From Gibbula magus (Eukaryota; Mollusca; Gastropoda; Trochida; Trochidae), in contig OW388299.1 of the NCBI GenBank assembly GCA_936450465.1, forward strand, positions 44,771,386 to 44,835,385: DNA of 64,000 bases, read 5' to 3'. The notes beneath the pieces are model-generated. The model ran no database searches and had not been told where the DNA came from. It saw only the letters and a program-made list of their open reading frames with translations. A program made the translations under genes and the position numbers. The first letter of the stretch is position 1. Each line of letters starts with the position of its first letter. This document shows positions 1-10,455 of this stretch, piece after piece.

Positions 1-423
1 TGTACAAGTGCTGTAACAGCGATGGCAGTGTATCACGGAAGAGGACTCTGTTGAAACATTAATTGATTTGATTTGATTTCCCTTTATTTTACCTACGAGG
101 GCCATCATATCGGGGTTGACATTTTTCTTACGATGCCGAAGGGCAACTATCACTTTGTCATGGTGACGTTACGTCATTGACGTTATGACGTCTCGTTTCT
201 TCCATGACGTTGCTTTCTAAAAACGGCCACGGCGGGTAGTTTGGAAGGAGATTTTAAGCTATGTTTCGCAAGCACATGACTTGGATAATAAATAGAATAA
301 CATTATACGTGGGTAAATTTATTTCAAAATGACCATTTGCATTTTATTGAAATTAAATCATTTGTTAAATCGACAGTACATTGATAATGAATTCATTTCT
401 CATTTGACATTTGTGATTTTCAG

Positions 424-3400
424 GAACAATCTGAATTATGTCACAGAAGAAATCATAGAACCAAAAAAGTAAGTTTTTTGGAAATTTTCTTCTTATTATT
501 TTTATACAAATTAATGAATGTGTGTAGAATTCAATTACCACGGGGAAAGAAGTAAACACATTTCTCGTGTGTGTACATATCCACTTATCCGTTTTGTACC
601 TACCAGGACTTTACGACCTCAAGTGATATGCATTGAATATATGTAAAAGGTGAGACACTGAATTTTCTCAATTTGATATTTTGGTTTCGCCAGTAGGCCA
701 TAGTTGGAAAGCACTATCTCATCACGCATAGCACAAATGACGCAATGAATGATGATGTCATTGGTGACAGTGAAGCGTCATCAGACCTACAGTGCCTCAT
801 TTCTAACACTAAATCATATAATACATATAATATTCCGTGTTTGATTTCACTTTCCTGTCATCGAGTGACCAGGAAATGCCGATTTTGACACCAATGACGC
901 AACGATCCTCTATATATTCTCTGTTTGACAGAAACCTCCCCCGAGCTAACATTGCCGGAGTCCTGCTTGTGACTATCGTCTATATACTCACCAACGTCTC
1001 ATACCTATCTGTACTAGGTAAATCGAAGCTCCTAGGATCTGCCGCGGTCGCCGTGGTGAGTTGGAGATAAATACAGTTATGCGCGAAAGAAAGTACAGCT
1101 GTTGAACAAAGCTTTGCTTATACTCACGCTTGGTTGTCGGTATTAGTGATTTTGCATCGTCGAGCTAGATATTAAAGATAAATAACATAGAAAGGGAATT
1201 GAATTGTGCATTTATACTGAGTATTAAAAAATTTCTCTCGAAAACAGTGATGTAATTTAGTTTGAACTTTTGAAAACCCCGTAAACATCAATAGAATGTA
1301 AGGCAAATGATATGTAGATGTTGAAATGGAAGGGAATTCCTCCTTTGGTGAATATGTTTTCTCTGAATTCTTTTGTACAAATTACTTAATTTGAATATGA
1401 ATTGCATCCACTACTTTAGAACTGGACATTTCCTTCTGGTGATGTTTCCTTTTCAATAAACTGTTCGTGAACTTATTGTGAACTTTTAAAAGTGAGGGAA
1501 ATAATCATATAATACAGCGTTAAGTACTTTCATGAAGTTGAATGTGAATGTTCATCTTAAATCTTTGTTCTAATGTCATGATGTTTAAAACCTGAATTAT
1601 CCGCCCTGAATTACAGACATGGGGTGACCTGATTCTTGGAGCAGCTGCCATCATAATGCCTCTTTCGGTCATGATCTCCACATTCGGGGCGGCAAACGGA
1701 ACAGCGTTCAGCGGAGCGAGGTAAATTTAACTTTGAGAAATCTTATGCACCTTTCACAACGAATTAACGAATGTATGAGTGAATGAATGGTTCGGTTTCG
1801 TAGGTATATAGCCGTTCTCTCCCCACAGATGTTACTCAAGCGAATTTCTTACAGAGTAAACTCTGTTGCATTTGCAGTGTGCAACTCACTTTGCTCGCCC
1901 ATAGCGAAAACCGGTAATTTAATCTCTGTTGCGCAACAAATTTGGGCTAGGCTAGGAATAGAGAATCCTGATTGGTTGCATTCAAAGGTAGTTGTGCAAT
2001 CAGGAACGCCGTTTTAAAGGTCACCATTTGCTAATGGCAAGTTCTAATGCTATTTTTTTGAAACAGAAACGTTGGATGAATGTTTATTAGACACACCCTT
2101 GATAGTCAACGATTACAATTGTTTATGTAACTAGGTCGATGTAAGACCCTATTTCATTGGACAGAAAACAGGTTATGAATCCTAAATAAGCCTCAATTTA
2201 CAGCTACATGATTTTGCAAGAAAAATGACCCCTTTTCAACCAAGGTTACGTCGGAAGAACTTATCCGATGTACCTCTTTAGGGAGAGAACACTTCCCCTA
2301 GAAAGCATGCAAAGAATTTGCTAGAATCGATAAGTACGGCCCATTTTTAACGGAGATTGCGTGGGAATAACTGATCCGAGTTACCTCTTATCCAGAGTTT
2401 CCTGTTCTTGATTGATATGGGGCAATACGATTTCAATGCATTGTATCAAGCATTCAATGTATGTATAGATATTCATTTTTGAAATGTTAATTAACCATTT
2501 CCCCACAGATAACACTGGACTTTCATTACACACACATTTCTTGCAGAGTGGTGTACGCAGCCGCCCGTGATAACAATCTACCGGAACTTCTCTCCTTCAT
2601 CCAGGTCAAACAACTCACGCCTATGCCCTCAATGGTCTTCACAGTGAGTTATCTAACTTATAAGACCTTCCAAACACCTGTACTCCGTAATTTCTAAGAT
2701 CTAAAGAGTAAGGCAATTCAGTCTGATTAAAAGTCGACCTTGTTCCGAGAAATAAACTTTGCATAATAATGCTTTAAGCGGGATGCAAACAGGTTCTATA
2801 GATTCCTCGCGACAAGGTCCGTAAAGTCGCGTGTTCAGTATCAATTTAGCGCAGACAAAACCAAGTAAAAAAGCTGACCAATCATATCATAGTTTTTAAA
2901 CGGTCGCTGTTTGGAGTTATCTGCCCCTAGCTTCTCGCACCGAAAGTTTTTGTTGGAGGTCTTGTGATTGGTTAACTGAATTGCGTCTGAACAAACAAGT
3001 ATACGGGCTGTTATGAGACGGTTTTGCAAGGAAACCTCCGAACGATATGAGTTCGCATTCCCGTAAATGCACTATTTTTCAAATTTTATTCTACGGAAAA
3101 CGATCGATTCAATCAGACTGGAAATTGATCCTCAAAATTTCAAAACTTTCACAGCAGAAACCTCGGGATTCGAACTTCACCACACAGACCACATAGAGTT
3201 AACTTTTGAGATATATTCTGTTCTCCTTTAAACAGGATGATATTTTATTTGCGCTTTAAACGTTGATTACCTGTATTTATAACAAGTACACAACGATTGC
3301 ACCAACATGTGTCTTTGCTTGTCGGTTTATAAGATAGCTAACACCCTCATCCTCGGGCGCTCGATCAAAGAGAGGCCTTTGCGCATTTGGATCTTCTCTT

Positions 3401-5420
3401 GGGCAAAGGCCTCTCTTTCACGGCCTCGGATTTCCGTGTTATCATTAACTAAACACATAGTTCACACTTCAAGATATACTGTTTTATCCTTCGATGCAGT
3501 GAAAACTCGAATTTGCCATTTTAGCGGAAGCTCGCAGTGTTCACTAAATGGAAAACGCAAATGGTGTCTCGGGCTTTATTCCAGCAAAGTTACGACTTTA
3601 ATTCCAGCGAGACCATCCCCAATTGGAAAAAGACACTATGTATCTCTCCCAGGCTCAACCAGTTTACTTTCCTTAAGGGGCGGATTAGCACAGTGGTTAG
3701 CGCGCTCGGCTTCGGATAAAGAGGTCCGGGGTTCGAATCCCGCCAGGGGCTCGACAACTTTGTCTGCAGTAGAGAACTGTGTATCCGCAGTTAGGTTTGG
3801 GTGCAATGCTACACTGAATTTCAGTAGTACCACCCATGGTTCCAGCCAATGCTCGCAGTTTTCACCGCAATGCATAGCCACATGGCGTTGCGGGCTTTCT
3901 CCCTGTCATAATACTAGCAGCCGCGATATAAGAGTAATACTCTTTAAAGCGGCGTTAAACCCCAACTCACCTCACCTTACTTTCCTTGCAGATATTCATC
4001 TCGTTGTTGATGATAATCCCAGGAGATATCGTCACTCTTATCGACTTCTTCAGCTTCACAGCCTGGCTCTTCTACGGGTTGACCTTCCTATCTCTCGTCG
4101 TCCTCAGGTTCAAGAGACCATATAAGGATCAGGAGAGACCATATAAGGTATGAGACCATATAAGATATACCACCATATAAGGCATGAGACCATATACGGT
4201 AAAACACATATTCGGTAAAAGGTCATCCACGGTTTAGGAAATACAATATATAAGATAACAGAATAATCCAATGATTCTTTACCCCATGGTACTATGATAC
4301 ACCTCATTATAACGCCTTCCTTTGACATCTTGGCTTATTTTGCAGGTGCCGATCCCTATTCCCATTATAATGGTACTGGTGTCAGCCTACCTCGTTATAG
4401 CGCCAATAGTGGACAGCCCGCAGATCGAGTTCCTGTGGGCGTTTTTGTTCGTAATAGGAGGACTTATCTTTTATGTGCCCCTCGTTCACTTCAACTTAAA
4501 ACTTCCTGGCTGGGGTGAGTGGAAATACAAATGTACTCAACTTCACAAATTTCCAAAACCGAAGTATTTAATAGCTCATATTAAGTTTAACATTGTTACA
4601 TATTGGAAAAAAGACTACCTTCAATAGTACAAATCATTGTACTTTTTCGGCCCGAGTCCCTTGCGGGATTCGAACCCACACCCTCAGTGTAAGGCAACCA
4701 TCGCCTGAACCAACAGCTTACCACACGACCACGGGGCCTCCACAAAAATCGAGGTCCAACAATCGATAGTTTTACTTTCAGTACCCCTCTGATAGATGAT
4801 AATTGGCACAGCTCCCAAGGCTGAATGCATTAGAATTATGTTTTTTTCGAGGCCCCATGGTCGTTAGTAAGATGTTGGTACGGTCAGTGCTGGCGATAGT
4901 TGCCTTACTCTTAGGTTGTGGGTTCGAATCCCGCAAAGGACTCGGCCCGAAAGGTATACGAATGTGTTCTTTTGAAGGTAGTGTTATCCCAAATGTAACA
5001 ATGTTAAATTTGTTCACTATCTAAATGTCATCTGTTATTAAAGCTCATATTAATAGTGAACATTGAAGTGGTTCGTAATTTTAGTTACTGAGTATTAAAT
5101 TCAAAATTGTTATTTTTTCGTTTTGAATCTTCTTGTACAAGGTTAAAACTGAATTATTTGATGACAAGCTAAATTTACTTTGTTATGCAGTCTCATCTTG
5201 TTCTTCCTTGCCACTAAATGAGTGTGCCGAAGCAGAATACGGTAGATCAGTCAATAATCATTTTTTTTAAATCCACGATGTGACCTTTGTCTCTATTTGC
5301 AGTATATCATTAACTTGAACAAATTTACAAATTTTAATATATTTGTTTTCAGATCACATCACGATGTACTGTCAGCTTATATTCAACATTGTTCCAACAT
5401 CAGTTGAACCTGATGATTAA
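424..5420 (+). CDS. SLC7A9-like: b(0,+)-type amino-acid transporter (SLC7A9-like), 3' part of gene, 7 coding exons
   Basis: Light-chain subunit of a heteromeric amino-acid transporter (APC superfamily, SLC7). Vertebrate SLC7A9 exchanges cystine and dibasic for neutral amino acids at the plasma membrane with an SLC3 heavy chain. I read exons at 424-468, 932-1055, 1617-1720, 2547-2643, 3992-4147, 4346-4514 and 5353-5420. All have AG/GT borders and compatible phases, giving 253 C-terminal residues and a TAA stop. Diagnostic stretches in order are [76 protein letters not shown] and a short tail with ITMYCQL. They cover about the last six membrane segments of a roughly 490-residue family. The N-terminal half is left of the window. 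SLC7A9 is favoured over y+LAT by the NGTAFSGAR and C-terminal ITM..L similarity, but the exact paralogue is not certain. One intron carries a SINE next to the acceptor at 3991. Confidence 0.9.
2719..3120. mobile_element. TIR element, family CAGTCTGATTAAAA
   Basis: Ends are CAGTCTGATTAAAAGTCGAC and GTTTT-less complement GATTCAATCAGACTG. The inner palindrome is separated by about 180 bp of other sequence. A compact copy lies at 30005-30200. It occupies transporter intron 3' of exon 2547-2643. Confidence 0.7.
3675..3976 (+). mobile_element. tRNA-derived SINE inserted next to a transporter splice acceptor
   Basis: The tRNA-like head has a box A (TAGCACAGTGGTTAG) and box B (GGTTCGAATCC). A shared body follows, with a tail ending GCGGCGTTAAACC. 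It is flanked by TTACTTTCCTT at 3664-3674 and 3977-3987. It resembles mollusc V-type SINEs; the assignment is tentative. Confidence 0.9.
4584..4741 (-). mobile_element. second tRNA-derived SINE family, copy 1
   Basis: The minus strand reads GAGGCCCCGTGGTCGTGTGG ... GGGTTCGAATCCCGCAAGGG, with polymerase III box A and B, and then a tail shared with 4849-5012. It lies in the last transporter intron. Confidence 0.75.
4849..5012 (+). mobile_element. second tRNA-derived SINE family, copy 2 (inverted partner)
   Basis: TCGAGGCCCCATGGTCGTTA ... GGGTTCGAATCCCGCAAAGG, then the same tail with AATGTAACAATGTTAAA. It faces copy 1 across about 107 bp, so the intron RNA could fold into a long hairpin. Confidence 0.75.
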
Positions 5421-5967
5421 TAGTCTTCATCTTTGTCTTTCTCATTTGATGAATTCACATTGCATCCATATTTTCATGTCTCGACAATACGATGGAAACA
5501 TATTTCCTCTTAAAGGCACTGGTTGCCAACACCGTATTAGCAAATACAATCCTAGGAGGCCATAACACGTTTTATTATACCTCTATTAAATTTGTAAGAA
5601 TATCATTGGCCAGATCACACCACGTGATCGAAAACTATACTTGTACATTGACCTCCGATTCCAGTGATGTGGTCAGTTTTGTGACAGAAATTTCTGTCAC
5701 TGACCAGAGATATTGTTTGTTTTGACGTTCGCTTTCAAGGTGCCGTCAGCTGATGGGTTCAATTTGACAAATAAGAAAATACATTCTATAGTCTGAAGAA
5801 GAAAAACCAAAATATCGGTATGATAAAACACTTAATTACTCATGGTGAGGTCATTATGTGAAATACAAGGACCGTTGCCCAAGCTGTTCAAACCTATTTA
5901 CATTTTGACTGTATTTCATTGTTTTCCGTTCGTTGCTTTGAAATACATAATAACACAATTTTGGACT

Positions 5968-6661
5968 GGTGTTTCGGTCAATACCTGTTTTTATGGACCC
6001 GAGAAAACAATATTGACCGCGGACTTCGTCCGTTTTCTCGCGTCCATAAAAACAGGTATTGACCTCATCACCTGTCTATAATTGTATATTGTTTATTAAC
6101 TGGCCGTTGCAGCTCATTATATTACTATTAAAGATATTGAAGGTAAAGACGGGAACACAACACAGTTAACAGTCGTTATGTCATGATAAAGTATATAAAA
6201 ATGTCATTAAAACTATCCTAACGCGTTGAGATCTGATACTTGCTCGACCAAGATCGGATCTCATGAATTTTCTATGTCTTTCACCTTCCATAGATTCAAC
6301 CAATCACAGGCTCACATACAGAACGAGTAGGGGCGATTTCTTATTATGTGAAATTATTATGTGAGCGTGTTTTTCGAGCGATCTGATTGATCGAAAGGCG
6401 ATCATGTGACCGTCGACAGAAAAGCATATAGACTCCAGCCCGAGTCTGACCAAAAGCCATATTGACTTGAGTGACGATATTGCATGACGTCATACGATTG
6501 TTGCATGACGTCATGCTATTGTTATCATGACGTCATTTGACCGTAGGCCGAGCTGTACAAACCAAATTGCATTTTTGACTGTATTTCGTCCTTGGTCAAT
6601 ATTGTTTTCTCGGGTCCATAAAAACAGGTATTGACCTCATCACCAGTCTATAATTGTATAA
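5968..6661. mobile_element. foldback element with TGACGTCA sites
   Basis: The hairpin at about 5971-6063 has arms CCTGTTTTTATGGAC and GTCCATAAAAACAGG and a turn CGGACTTCGTCCG. A block at 6480-6540 has three TGACGTCA-type sites. The segment 'ttgacctcatcacctgtcta' near 6060 recurs near 6632 with one difference. Confidence 0.7.
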
Positions 6662-7739
6662 TATCATGTTATTTGTAATGTCTCTCAGGCATCGTAGAAG
6701 GGCCGAAACAAAACATATAATTTTGGGAAATAAAAATGGAATTAAAGTTTTGATTTTATATCACAAACTTTTTTCACAACAGTAGATCGTTCAATATAAC
6801 CTTGTTACTCGTTAATAATGTTGATAACTGATGTACCACAGTTAGCTGTGAAATTTGTATCATTATATGATCAAGTTCGCTATTTTAATACTCACATCCA
6901 TATTATTTGAATATCATTGTCACATATGTAAATACATGCAGATATTTTATATTATTTTATAGAAAATAAAATAAAAATGTTTTCAAATCACTTGATTTCT
7001 TTCTTTTAAATGGGCATTTCTTTTCAACATCAGTGCTTTGTTAAGTTTAGAGAAGAATTAAGCATGTGGTGCCCAAAGATATCATTTAAAAGACAATATA
7101 ATATACCCACGACAATAAAACACAGACGGTCAATGGGACCGAAAGTGTGCTTCATAAGACAATAAAACATGCTCTTGATTTTAGAAATCAGAGCCGTCGA
7201 TTAGCAAATTACATCATATTTTACGTCACGTTGATTGTTCAATGCTAGCGGCTGTTTTATTTTCAAAAAATAGTTTTAACACACAATATAATATCTCTAT
7301 TTATTTACAGATAAAAGCGAGTAACTATTACAGGGCATCTCATATAAGAAACAAAATACTCGTTGATGTGCTTTATCGTAGAATAAAACATAGCATCTAT
7401 TTATGCCCCCTGCTCTGTTTTATTCGACAATAAAGCAGGCCAACTCGTCTTCTATTCCCTAATTACATAACCATGCATGTTATAAGAATACCCGTAGGAT
7501 ATCACTGAAGAAAGATCCACTGGATTTTCTTCATGATTTACAACAGGTTTCTTGCAGAGAGGAAGCAAGTCTTTTATGGCGACTGTCAAGCCAATTTTCG
7601 AGACCTATAAGATTATTTTAAATACTGTGGGAAATAATGACACCCCAGTTACAATGTTTGTTTCACAATATCGAACACTAAATTTCAGGCCCATGTTCTT
7701 TAATGACAAATGTAAAATATATGCAATCAATTAAATATA
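6662..7739. other. no gene recognised downstream of the transporter
   Basis: AT-rich intergenic sequence between the transporter and the metalloproteinase 3' end. It has several 'acaataaaac' segments that may be degenerate repeat ends. AATAAA hexamers near 6965 could serve the transporter transcript, but that would be far from its stop at 5420. Confidence 0.4.
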
Positions 7740-8099
7740 TTAAAGTGACAGCCATTGTGTTTCATAATATCTTACATGGCTTTGATACGTGCCAACATAC
7801 CATATGTGCGGATTTGAGTTCAGATAATTTCACTCAACTTACATATTCATGCCCAATCGCAAAATATATATCATGATTACTAGTTTCCAATGAAAATAGA
7901 GAAACATCATTTCACAAAGTGCAGAAACCGAAATTGCACGCCCCACAGCAGTTATAAGGACATAAACATTATCATAGAAAATTGTTCTTTTTGTCTGTTG
8001 TTAATAAGTTTCCAAGAGTTGACTTACCGCGATGCAAGTCCGATTTTCGATTAAAAATCACTGTATGCCGTCATTATACCGAATTGACTATCATCAAAT
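7740..8099 (+). mobile_element. GCATCCATTGTGTT-family fragment, cut by a SINE
   Basis: TTAA-AGTGACAGCCATTGTG left end; family sequence runs to about 8098 and the right end is missing where the SINE begins. Confidence 0.65.
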
Positions 8100-8320
8100 G
8101 GGGCGGGGTAGCGCAGTGGTTAGCGTGTACGGGGTACGAATCCCGCTAGGGCAACTTTGTCTGCTGTAAAAAAAAAACTGGTCTACCTTAACATGGTTCG
8201 CTAGTTCCAGCCGATGCTCGCAAGTTTTAACGCAATGTATATCCACTTTGGCCTTGAGGGCTTTCTCCCAGCCGTGACATAAGCGAAATACTCTTGAAAG
8301 CGGCGTTAAATTCTAAACTA
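8100..8320 (+). mobile_element. tRNA-derived SINE, deleted copy
   Basis: GGGCGGGGTAGCGCAGTGGTTAGCG head with part of the tRNA region missing, then the common body and an AAAGCGGCGTTAAA tail. Confidence 0.85.
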
Positions 8321-8763
8321 CTTATAATTACATGAAATCGTTCTATTAATGTATGCTTTCATAAAATATCACTCATTTGAAAACTCATCATGCCTGATTT
8401 TGATCTCTTAACCCTTCGCTTGCCAAATCGAAAGCCGTACCAACTGAGCTTCGAAGGACCGCTGATTGCTTGTCAGTATATGAACCTTGCCCCGCGTTCA
8501 GTAACACATTCTTCGCGGCGGGCATCTTGCTTTTAACATTGAGTGTTCGCGAACATCCCGGGAAATTTCGTGTTACAATGAACGGAGGGTTGAGACGGGA
8601 AGCGCGTGCAGCTCCCGTGCACGGCATGCGTTGCAGGCGTGTAGCACGTGCAGATCGCGGATGTGCTCTCCTCTCATGACAACTGATCCATAGATACCAT
8701 AGAAACCGTGAGGATTTAAAAATATTAAATTACATCTTAAATATAACCTCGGTCGGACATAAG

Positions 8764-8898
8764 TTAGATTAAAACTCCCCCTTTTGTTTGATAAAGTAAG
8801 CCCTTGGCCCCGGGGAATTGGGTTGGGCCTTCCTAAATATGTTCCCTCTGCCGAAGGCTTACTTTCTCTAACGAAACCGAGGGGGAGGTTCTAATCTT
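8764..8898. repeat. 135-bp palindromic element
   Basis: Arms are TTAGATTAAAACTCCCCC and GGGGGAGGTTCTAA, with inner AGTAAGCCCTTGG and CCGAAGGCTTACT. Confidence 0.7.
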
Positions 8899-9093
8899 TC
8901 ACATCCCAGAAACATCAATAAATACAACAACCAAGTGACTCGGCCCCCTGGGTAGATGGTTCGCTTCAATATTAGACAATCCGAGAGTTTGAAGAGTAAA
9001 CTTCTGCTTGACACTGAGCCTCTCCAGGAGGCATTGGATTCCCGTGAATATTGTGTTGGAGTTGATGAATGAGAGCTGTAAATTGGTTAGACC

Positions 9094-9415
9094 GGGGGCG
9101 GGATAGCGCAGTGGTTAGCTCGTTCGGCTTCGGATCAAGAGGTCCGGGGTTCGAATACCACGACCGGGGCCGGGGCACGGCAACTTTGTCTGCAGTAGAG
9201 AACTGTTCTACACGCAGTAAGGTTTGGGTGCAATGCTACACTGAATTTTAGCGTAGTACCACCCATGGTTCGCTAGTTCCAGCCGATGCTCGCAGGTTTC
9301 ACCGCAATGCATAGCCACATGGCGTTGCGGGCTTTCTCCCTGCCATAATACTAGCAGACGCGATATAAGTGAAATACTCTTGAAAGCGGCGTTAAACCCA
9401 AACTGACCTCACCTG
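9094..9415 (+). mobile_element. tRNA-derived SINE, full-length copy
   Basis: GGGCGGGATAGCGCAGTGG head, box B GGTTCGAATAC, complete body and tail. GGTTAGACC flanks both sides (9085-9093 and 9416-9424). A partial 3' half of the same family lies at about 9549-9676. Confidence 0.88.
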
Positions 9416-9423
9416 GGTTAGAC

Positions 9424-9555
9424 CTGGGGCTCCTTTCACAAACAAACCGTTACTAGGGTTACCTGTAACTCCTATACTTTCACATTACACTAAGGTTACA
9501 ATATTACCTTAGTGACTTAGGATCAACTTAGTGCTCTGTGAAAGGGTCAGGGGTT
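9424..9555. repeat. 132-bp palindromic element
   Basis: Arms GGGGCTCCTTTCACA and TGTGAAAGGGTCAGGGG enclose a second inverted pair with CACTAAGGTTAC and TACCTTAGTG. Confidence 0.65.
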
Positions 9556-9817
9556 TCACCGCAATGCATAGCCACCATGGCTTTGCAGGATTTCCCCCTC
9601 TAATAATACCAGCAGCCAACAGATAAAAGAGAAATATTCTTGAAAGCGACGTTAAACCTTAATTCGCCTCACCTTACCTTCTCTAAGCCTTTTGGCACGA
9701 TTTCGTTCAACCCTTCCTGTCCCAGAAATGTTAGTAATACTCTTTTAAGAGAGATTTTAATATGTTTCATCCTTACACAAAGAAAAACTTCAAGACATCA
9801 AGACAATACTATACTTA

Positions 9818-9823
9818 TTTATT
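9818..9823 (-). terminator. putative poly(A) signal of the metalloproteinase gene
   Basis: AATAAA on the minus strand, about 72 nt past the stop codon of exon 14. Confidence 0.5.
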
Positions 9824-9894
9824 GCATGTAACTCGTACATAAGTTGCAGATTATAATTACAAGTTATTGACATTTGTGTGATACCAGCAAATGT

Positions 9895-10455
9895 CTAACA
9901 GGATTCGATAATAAATATTTGAGTACTAAGTACATCGCCAGGTTGGGCACCTGGGGGTGCAGTGGTTGTTGCATCAGTTGCTGTTGCATTGGTTGCTGTT
10001 GCATCGGTTGCTGTTTCATCAGTTGCTGTTGAGTCGGTCACTGTTGCATCGGTTGCTGTTGAGTCAGTCACTGTTGCATCGGTTGCTGTTGAGTCGGTCA
10101 CTGTTGCATCGGTTGCTGTTGAGTCGGTCACTGTTGCATTGGTTGCTGTTGAGTCGGTCACTGTTGCATCGGTCGCTGTTGAGTCGGTCACTGTTGCATC
10201 GGTTGCTGTACCATCAGTTGCTGTTGCATCTGTTGCTGTTGAATCGGTCACTGTTGCATCCGTTGCCGTTGAATCGGTTACTGTTGCATCGGTCCCTGTT
10301 GAATCAGTTACTGTTGCATCGGTTGTTGCATCGGTTGCCTCAGTTGTAGGTGGTTCGGTAGGCGGCGGATTGCATGTTTCACAACACTTACTACCTTGAC
10401 TTACGCAGGTTTGTGGTGTACATACAGTATTTGGGTCATCTCCGAAAGGACAGCT
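9895..10455 (-). CDS. exon 14 of the metalloproteinase: Cys cluster and minisatellite-encoded mucin-like tail
   Basis: The last coding exon starts at the acceptor TTCAGAG. It encodes a Cys-rich piece (SCPFGDDPNTVC, CCETC), a PPTEPPTTEA linker, and about 12 repeats of a 10-residue unit close to DATVTDSTAT. The tail ends APPGAQPGDVLSTQIFIIESC, shown as two stretches: APPGAQPGDVLS and TQIFIIESC, before a TAG stop. The underlying DNA is a 30-bp tandem repeat at about 9970-10340, so copy number may vary between individuals. Thr/Ser density suggests O-glycosylation, as in mucin-like tails; the Asp gives it negative charge. No membrane anchor is evident. Long open frames on the opposite strand here are by-products of the repeat. 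Confidence 0.88.
   Translation of the reverse strand, partial: SCPFGDDPNTVCTPQTCVSQGSKCCETCNPPPTEPPTTEATDATTDATVTDSTGTDATVTDSTATDATVTDSTATDATATDGTATDATVTDSTATDATVTDSTATNATVTDSTATDATVTDSTATDATVTDSTATDATVTDSTATDETATDATATNATATDATTTAPPGAQPGDVLSTQIFIIESC

Noticed and set aside
3678..3752. tRNA gene
   Set aside because: Box A and B are present, but the anticodon arm is degenerate and the sequence is the head of a SINE with several other copies in the window (8100, 9094, 22283, 60016).
3307..4125. 272-codon plus-strand frame
   Set aside because: It runs through a SINE and into transporter exon 3992-4147 in a different frame from the conserved transporter sequence.
9957..10399. Plus-strand open frames of Val/Ala/Ser or Leu/His repeats
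   Set aside because: They are the antisense of the minisatellite exon of the metalloproteinase; only the minus-strand frame continues the splice phases and Cys pattern.
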